DNA of 6,051 nucleotides from Acidobacteriota bacterium (GTDB lineage: Bacteria; Acidobacteriota; Vicinamibacteria; Vicinamibacterales; 2-12-FULL-66-21): assembly GCA_013694635.1 (NCBI GenBank), contig JACDCA010000548.1, forward strand, positions 1-6,051, written 5' to 3'. Within the stretch, counting starts at the first letter, position 1; each line of letters starts with the position of its first letter. A model generated the notes under the pieces. It did no database searches, was not told the origin of the DNA, and saw nothing but the letters and a program-made list of their open reading frames with translations. Shown here piece after piece: positions 1 to 4,260 of this stretch. The translations under genes and the position numbers were made by a program.

Positions 1-32
1 CGTATAACCCTCAACTCCATAGCCAGCAACGT

Positions 33-1361
33 TTACTGTGATCTTCGACCGGCCGCCGCGTCGATCCAGGCGAGCGCCGCGTCCAGAGAGCGGTCGCGCC
101 CGGCGAGGAGGTCTTCGCGCAGAACCGGAACCTGCTCGTCGGGGATTACCCCGCGCCCCTCGAGCCGGGTCCCGTCGGCGGTGACGAAGTCTCCGTAAGC
201 ATGAATAAGGACATCGCCGTTCGGCAGCTTGTCGAACAGCGCCGGCAGCGCCTGCCCCATCGTCGTCTGTCCGAACACCCGCACGCGGCCGATCGCCTGC
301 ATGCCACCGGCAAAACATTCGGATGCGCTTCCACTCATCGAATCGACGAGGATCGCGACAGGTCCGCCGTACACCGTGACGGGGCGACCCGCAGCGTTCA
401 CTTCCCGTGGATTCACCACGAACCGGAGCTCGTTCGATCGTGTCTTCATGATGCCGAGCGGCCGGCGAGCACTCACGAAATGACCCGAGATCCCCATGAT
501 CATCGCCGCAAGGCCGCCAGGATTCCCGCGAAGGTCGACGACGATGCCGTCGGCGGAACGGAACCGATCGACCGCCGCTTGAAACGGTGCGTCGACGGCA
601 GCCATCCAGACGTTGAAGCCGATGAGACCGGCTTTGCGGCCTGCGGGTGTCTTGCGCTCCGCATCGGTGACGCGGACAAACATCAGCGGCAGACTTCCGA
701 CGGTGACCGGCTGCCCCTGTTCCTGCTGCCGCGCGACGTCGCGACGAACCACCTGCCCTGAGCCGTTCTCGAACGTCAGCGCGATGGACGACCCTTCGCC
801 ACCGTGCAGGCGCGACTGCATCAGCCGCCACGCCTGCAGTCCGCGAAGGCGGTCGTGCGTCCCCGGCGGCAACGTTCGCAGCAGATCGTCGACCGCGGCG
901 CCGGCGATCGCGGTCAGACGCCAGCCCGGCTTCACGCCTGCGGCGTCCGCGCCGCTGCCCTTCTCGACGGTGGTCACGAGAACATCGCGGCCCACCAGCC
1001 GCAGGTCGAACCCGGCATTGGCGGTCCCGGCAGCGGATCCCACCTGCGCGGCGTCCGCCACTCCGGAGTTCTGCTCCGCCGACGATGGAATGAGCGCAAA
1101 ATGCGACTGCCCGAGCCGCGCGAGCATCGCGTTGATCACGCCGCGCAACTCTCCGGTCGTCTTCGCCGCTTGGGCACGCGGACGCAGCTCCGTGCGCAAC
1201 GCGTTCCAGTCGACGCCGTTGAATGTCGTGTCGAAGTGTGTGTCCCGAATGATCGTCCATGCGGCGTCGAAGGTTTCGATACCCTTCGGGACGTCCGCAT
1301 GGAGCGCTGCCGTGAAAGCAGCGACCGCCATGGCGGCGGCGACCGTCCGGACGGGTCTCAC
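33..1361 (-). CDS. Exported S41 family serine peptidase, tricorn/IRBP-like catalytic set, with PDZ domain
   Basis: This 442-residue periplasmic serine peptidase has a signal peptide at residues 1-22 (RPVRT, Ala-rich core, ALHA). The N-terminal helical region holds LGQSHFAL (S86-H87). A PDZ-like segment lies around 117-200 (FDLRLVGRDVLVTTVEKG, AGVKPGWRL), and the S41 core follows: GIVVDLRGNPGG (272-283), SMSGSASECFAGGMQ with nucleophile S345, and EGRGVIPD with E401. Ctp peptidases carry a lysine 25 residues after the serine; here that position is Gln370 (TTMGQALP). The adjacent Ser-His, the serine and the Glu 56 residues later instead match the tricorn arrangement (Ser745-His746, Ser965, Glu1023), so it is probably an active tricorn-type peptidase rather than a dead Ctp. 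The start is GTG overlapping the upstream TGA as GTGA, with AAAGG 10 nt upstream inside the preceding gene. It ends in TAA. Likely substrates are short or unfolded peptides; specificity is unknown. Confidence 0.92.
   Translation of the reverse strand: MRPVRTVAAAMAVAAFTAALHADVPKGIETFDAAWTIIRDTHFDTTFNGVDWNALRTELRPRAQAAKTTGELRGVINAMLARLGQSHFALIPSSAEQNSGVADAAQVGSAAGTANAGFDLRLVGRDVLVTTVEKGSGADAAGVKPGWRLTAIAGAAVDDLLRTLPPGTHDRLRGLQAWRLMQSRLHGGEGSSIALTFENGSGQVVRRDVARQQEQGQPVTVGSLPLMFVRVTDAERKTPAGRKAGLIGFNVWMAAVDAPFQAAVDRFRSADGIVVDLRGNPGGLAAMIMGISGHFVSARRPLGIMKTRSNELRFVVNPREVNAAGRPVTVYGGPVAILVDSMSGSASECFAGGMQAIGRVRVFGQTTMGQALPALFDKLPNGDVLIHAYGDFVTADGTRLEGRGVIPDEQVPVLREDLLAGRDRSLDAALAWIDAAAGRRSQ
1358..1361 (-). 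other. GTGA stop/start overlap, LolA-like to S41 gene
   Basis: The four bases GTGA contain the GTG start of the S41 peptidase and the TGA stop of the LolA-like protein. AAAGG lies 10 nt upstream, within the codons for VKAL. The layout matches the other GTGA junction and implies coupled translation of the pair. Confidence 0.78.
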
Positions 1362-2164
1362 TTGATCAGAGCCTTTACCGCGGGCGGCGGCTCGAGCGCT
1401 GCCAGGTCCACGACGTCGTGCTCGATGGACGTGAACGTCATGACCTGTTCGACACCCATCATCTTCTGCTTGATCGTCGTGGGGAACATGGTGGCGCCGA
1501 ACTTCTTGTAATCGCCCTGGATGGATACGACGTTGATCGCACCCATCGGCGTATTACGCGTGGCCTCGGACCCCGCCTTGAGACCAGATTCGATGTCGTA
1601 GTACTCGATGTCTTCGGTGGTCCCGCCCTTCCGCTTGAGGGCGATCTTGTAAACCGGGCGGCCTTCGAAGGTCGTCTTTTCGACGGTCTTGAGGTACTCG
1701 TAGCGGGCGTCCTCGTGAAGGTCGCTGTCGAAATGGGACGCGTGCTTCCGTTCTGCCAGCTCCTCGCCGGTCGACAGCATCGGCCCTGTCATCGGTGAGA
1801 CCGACCAGCCGTGGGTGCCGTCAAATCCTTCCATCACTTCGCCGACGCCCGGGATCGTCAGGCGCATGACGGTCTTGTTCGGTCGCGCCGCAATCACCTC
1901 CAGCTTGGCGGAAATGCCATTTGCCGGGATGTCCATCGTGCCCTGCACGCGGTGGGACTTCTGAGCAGCGAGTGCCTCGCGGCCGCCAATGGTCTTGATG
2001 TGGCGGTCGATGATGCTCCGCGCGCTCGGGAGTGACGCCGCATCCGCGGCTTTCTCCGCGGTTTTCGGGGCCTGGGCCGCCGTCTGCGCGTAAGCAGACG
2101 TAGAGAACGAGACAAGACAAACGGCGGTCAGCGCACGGCAGAGCCGGCGAAACGAACCATGCAT
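1358..2164 (-). CDS. Exported LolA-like (outer-membrane lipoprotein-sorting-type) protein
   Basis: This 268-residue periplasmic protein has a signal peptide at residues 1-26 (RRLCR, hydrophobic core, cleavage after AYA). A low-complexity Ala/Lys linker follows to about residue 45, then a LolA/LolB-like open-barrel domain at about 48-262. Diagnostic pieces are IIDRHIKTIGGREAL, HRVQGTMDIP, the APN-like ARPNKTVMRL, EGFDGTHGWSVSPMTGP, EGRPVYKIAL, YYDIESGLKAGSEATRNTPMG, QGDYKKFGATMFPT and a terminal EHDVVDLAALEPPP. Proteins of this pattern are usually annotated as outer-membrane lipoprotein-sorting protein because the fold binds acyl or other hydrophobic groups. A true Lol role is not implied: no lolCDE or lolB gene is nearby, and such proteins often sit next to exported peptidases. 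It starts with ATG behind a strong AGGAG (9-nt spacer) and an intergenic hairpin, and ends in the GTGA overlap with the S41 gene. The family call is good; the ligand is unknown. Confidence 0.87.
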   Translation of the reverse strand: MHGSFRRLCRALTAVCLVSFSTSAYAQTAAQAPKTAEKAADAASLPSARSIIDRHIKTIGGREALAAQKSHRVQGTMDIPANGISAKLEVIAARPNKTVMRLTIPGVGEVMEGFDGTHGWSVSPMTGPMLSTGEELAERKHASHFDSDLHEDARYEYLKTVEKTTFEGRPVYKIALKRKGGTTEDIEYYDIESGLKAGSEATRNTPMGAINVVSIQGDYKKFGATMFPTTIKQKMMGVEQVMTFTSIEHDVVDLAALEPPPAVKALIK

Positions 2165-2173
2165 GCGGAATTA

Positions 2174-2178
2174 CTCCT
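2174..2178 (-). promoter_or_regulatory. Ribosome binding site of the LolA-like gene
   Basis: AGGAG lies 9 nt before the ATG at 2164-2162. It is the only canonical, well-spaced Shine-Dalgarno in the window and supports independent initiation of the LolA-like/S41 pair, unlike the other junctions. Confidence 0.75.
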
Positions 2179-2179
2179 G

Positions 2180-2212
2180 GTGGGAGCCCCAAGGATCAGG
2201 GGCAGATCCCAC
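2180..2212 (-). promoter_or_regulatory. Intercistronic stem-loop abutting a Shine-Dalgarno sequence
   Basis: In the 81-nt gap the transcript can form a hairpin with 11 base pairs. The outer stem is GTGGGA (2212-2207) with TCCCAC (2185-2180); the inner stem is GCCCC (2203-2199) with GGGGC (2190-2186). A 3-nt bulge TCT lies on the 5' side and the loop is 8 nt (TGATCCTT). The stem ends one nucleotide before the AGGAG of the LolA-like gene. No U-tract follows, so it is not a standard intrinsic terminator. It may protect the 5' end of a processed mRNA or adjust translation. The pairing is read directly; the function is inference. Confidence 0.6.
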
Positions 2213-2245
2213 AAGTGTGAGGCAACCAGCCCCCCATTGCAACTG

Positions 2246-2797
2246 TCAGGGCTTTCGGGCGAATACCGCCGGCGCTCCGAACATCCGGCCGTCGGCCGGC
2301 TGACGGCGGATCCAGTCCCGCAGGGCTCGAGTGCTCGAGCCGACCAGCGCATTCTGCTTCTGATCCAGGATGACCTCCAGGCCGGGTATCCGGGCGCGTG
2401 ACTTCAGGCGATCGTAAAACCAGTCGTACGACAACGGCGTCAGCTCCAGGCGGTTCTCGTCGAGCGTGACCCTCACCACGGCGTGGACGGGGATCAGAAA
2501 TGCCCCGCGATCCTGGCCGCGAACCGGCATGACGTCCAGATACCGTGAATCTCCAAGGATTGTCAGATAACCCGTCAGATCCCCCTTCTCGATGGGGTGA
2601 ACGTAGTGGATCTTGTACGACTTCCACTCGTCGCGCTCGATGACCATGAACGACTTGTCATCCGTGTTCTGCCAATTGCCGACCAGCCCCGGCTCCCATG
2701 TGAGCGTGTCGTCATCGTAGGCCGGGTGCACCGTCAGAACGAGGCAGGCGGGGCCGAGGGCCAGCGCGAGGAGCGCGATCAGCAGCCGCGGTTTCAC
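2246..2797 (-). CDS. Exported protein of unknown function, possible lipoprotein
   Basis: I do not recognise this 183-residue protein. Residues 1-18 form an export signal: MKPR, a Leu/Ala-rich core, then a single Cys18 in LALGPAC. The cysteine position suits a lipoprotein, but Pro at -2 and Gly at -3 depart from the usual lipobox, so lipidation is uncertain. The mature part is soluble-looking, with no further membrane segment. It has a tryptophan/aspartate-rich start (TWEPGLVGNWQNTDDKSF), a WKSYKIHYVHP stretch, TGYLTILGDSRYLDVMPVRG, and a C-terminal section with YDWFYDRL and RDWIRRQP. The alternating strand-like pattern could be a small beta-barrel or lipocalin-like fold, which is speculation. 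The start is GTG, sharing GTGA with the M20 stop; a GAGG lies only 2 nt upstream, so translation probably depends on coupling. The signal peptide and tight junction make it a real gene. Its role is presumably linked to the neighbouring envelope proteins. Confidence 0.85.
   Translation of the reverse strand: MKPRLLIALLALALGPACLVLTVHPAYDDDTLTWEPGLVGNWQNTDDKSFMVIERDEWKSYKIHYVHPIEKGDLTGYLTILGDSRYLDVMPVRGQDRGAFLIPVHAVVRVTLDENRLELTPLSYDWFYDRLKSRARIPGLEVILDQKQNALVGSSTRALRDWIRRQPADGRMFGAPAVFARKP
2324..2341. repeat. 18-bp interrupted palindrome inside the 183-aa gene
   Basis: GGCTCGAG, a 2-nt spacer (TG) and CTCGAGCC form a perfect inverted repeat with 8-bp arms. It encodes part of SSTRALRD. A second one, CCGGCC-GTC-GGCCGG, lies at 2285-2299. 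Both are within translated sequence near the 3' end of the gene; any function is unknown and chance in GC-rich DNA is possible. Confidence 0.5.
2794..2797 (-). other. GTGA stop/start overlap, M20 to 183-aa gene
   Basis: The four bases GTGA contain the GTG start of the 183-residue protein and the TGA stop of the M20 gene. GAGG sits only 2 nt before the GTG, too close for efficient free initiation, so terminating ribosomes probably restart here. Confidence 0.75.
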
Positions 2798-4260
2798 ATC
2801 CTCAGAATAGCGGCAATCTTCACGACCGCCTCGAAGAGGTTACTGAGGCGGAGGTTCTCGTTCTCCTCATGCTGGTTATTGTCGAAATTCACCGTCGGAA
2901 GGAGGACCGCGGGAAACCCAAGCGCCTGGATGAACGGCGCAATCGGCACGGTGCCACCCAGGATACGCAGGTGGATGGGCTCACCCTCCATCGCCGCGCG
3001 CAGGGCGGCGGCCAGCGCACGGGCCTGCGGATCAGCCGGCGAGGTTCGGAAGGCGTTGGTGCCCCTCCCGACAGCGACCCGCGCAATCTTGGAATACTTC
3101 GCTCGCGTCGCGTCATCCGGCGCGCCGTCAACGAGGTGGTAGCCCTGTCGGCGAATGTGGGCCCGTAGTTTCTCAACCATTGCATCGCTCGGAGTCTCCC
3201 TGACCAGGCGGATGTCGATCGCCGCAGTTGCACTGTCCGGAATGATCGTTCGAGCACCTTCTCCGACGAACGCGCTCGAGAGGCCACGCACGTTCAGGGT
3301 CGGCGCCTGCAGCGCCACCTGCAATTCCGTGTACGCCGCCTCCGGTGATGCGATGCCGAATGTGCGCAGCATCGACGCCCTGTCGTCAGGCACAGCGTTC
3401 ACCATCGCGCGCTCCTGCGGCGTGAGAGGGGCAATTCCGTCGTAGAAGCCTTCGATGAGCACACGCCCCTGCTCGTCCTTCATCGAAGCGAGCAGCAGCG
3501 CGAGGCGCTGCGCGGGGTTGGGAACCCAGTTGCCGTAGTTGCCGCTGTGAACGCCGGTCTTCGGGCCGAACACCGTAAGGTCGACTGTCGCGATCCCCCG
3601 TGCGCCGTACGCGATCGTCGGGCGTCCGCTCGAGTGCTCCGGCCCGTCGAGGATCACCATCAGATCCGCGTTCAGTTTTTCCCGGTAACGTCCGATTGCA
3701 GGGACGAGGCTCGGCGAGCCTGCTTCTTCTTCGCCGTCCAGAATCACGCGGACGTTCGACGTCGGCTGCAGCCCCGCGGCTTTGAGCGCATCGATGGCCG
3801 AGAGCATGGCCACGATGGGTGACTTGTCATCAGACGCGGACCGGGCGTAGATCCTGTCGCCGCGCGTCTCGGGCTTGAAAGGATCCGGCTGCTGCCACCG
3901 CTTCGCATCCACCGGCTGGCCGTCGTAGTGGAAGTACAGGAGCAGCGTCCGCTTGGCGTCAGGCACCTTCAGTTCGCCATACACGAGAGGATTTCCTGCC
4001 GTCTCGAGGAGCTCCGCGGTGAAGCCGCGCTTCTGCAGCATGCCGCGAAGGTGCTCGGCGTTGCGCCGGATATTCACACGGTCGGCCGCGACGTTGGGGA
4101 TCGACAGCAGCTCCACCAGTTCGGTGACGATCGGTTGCTGATTCGCGGTGACCCACGAGCGCACCTTGGCGACCCATTCGGGGCGGGCTTGAGCAAACCC
4201 CAGCGCCTCGAGCAGCAGCAACGTTACAAGGATGCAACCGGACTGGTTTCTAAAACTCAA
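2794..4260 (-). CDS. Exported M20 family metallopeptidase (dipeptidase/carboxypeptidase-like)
   Basis: This is a di-zinc peptidase of the M20 family (carnosinase/CPG2/ArgE superfamily), expected to remove residues from di- or short peptides or to cleave N-acyl amino acids in the periplasm. Residues 1 to about 25 form a signal peptide ending GFAQA. All family landmarks are visible: H111 and D113 in YFHYDGQP, bridging D144 in SASDDKSP, catalytic E178 and zinc ligand E179 in DGEEEAGS, D205 in VILDGPE, lid-domain H238 in GVHSGNYG, and H464 in NNQHEENENL. The dimerisation/lid domain covers roughly 219-380. At 488 residues it is normal length for the larger dipeptidase branch and looks intact. The start is TTG at 4260-4258: the preceding in-frame codon is TGA, and the next TTG (codon 14) would destroy the signal peptide. 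It overlaps the receptor stop by 11 nt and ends inside a GTGA overlap with the next gene. The exact substrate is not determinable. Confidence 0.93.
   Translation of the reverse strand: MSFRNQSGCILVTLLLLEALGFAQARPEWVAKVRSWVTANQQPIVTELVELLSIPNVAADRVNIRRNAEHLRGMLQKRGFTAELLETAGNPLVYGELKVPDAKRTLLLYFHYDGQPVDAKRWQQPDPFKPETRGDRIYARSASDDKSPIVAMLSAIDALKAAGLQPTSNVRVILDGEEEAGSPSLVPAIGRYREKLNADLMVILDGPEHSSGRPTIAYGARGIATVDLTVFGPKTGVHSGNYGNWVPNPAQRLALLLASMKDEQGRVLIEGFYDGIAPLTPQERAMVNAVPDDRASMLRTFGIASPEAAYTELQVALQAPTLNVRGLSSAFVGEGARTIIPDSATAAIDIRLVRETPSDAMVEKLRAHIRRQGYHLVDGAPDDATRAKYSKIARVAVGRGTNAFRTSPADPQARALAAALRAAMEGEPIHLRILGGTVPIAPFIQALGFPAVLLPTVNFDNNQHEENENLRLSNLFEAVVKIAAILRM
4250..4260 (-). other. 11-nt receptor/M20 gene overlap (TTG start)
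   Basis: The sequence TTGAGTTTTAG carries the M20 start (TTG) and the receptor stop (TAG) in different frames. An in-frame TGA directly precedes the TTG, so no upstream start is possible. No good Shine-Dalgarno is visible, which points to translational coupling. Confidence 0.7.

Noticed and set aside
252..254. Inactive Ctp-type peptidase because the catalytic lysine is Gln370
   Set aside because: The protein has the alternative tricorn-type Ser-His, Ser and Glu residues, so the missing lysine is expected for that branch.
613..1365. 250-codon plus-strand open frame (and other plus-strand frames such as 201-761, 804-1511, 2597-3142, 5025-5573)
   Set aside because: They lie antisense to strongly supported genes, their translations are Arg/Pro/Ser/Ala-rich with no recognisable domain, and such long shadows are expected in GC-rich coding DNA.
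2180..2212. Rho-independent terminator between the 183-aa and LolA-like genes
   Set aside because: The stem is strong enough, but it is followed by CAGGAGTAATT with no T-run, and the ribosome binding site begins immediately after it.
2213..2245. Promoter in the intergenic gap (TTGCAA or TTGCCT as a -35 box)
   Set aside because: No -10-like hexamer follows at suitable spacing; the sequence downstream is the GC-rich hairpin.
2128..2627. Same-strand open frames across the 183-aa gene and the intergenic gap (2196-2627 and 2128-2352)
   Set aside because: Neither has an export signal or a sensible start context, and they conflict with the signal-peptide-bearing frame 2797-2246 and the ATG/AGGAG of the LolA-like gene.
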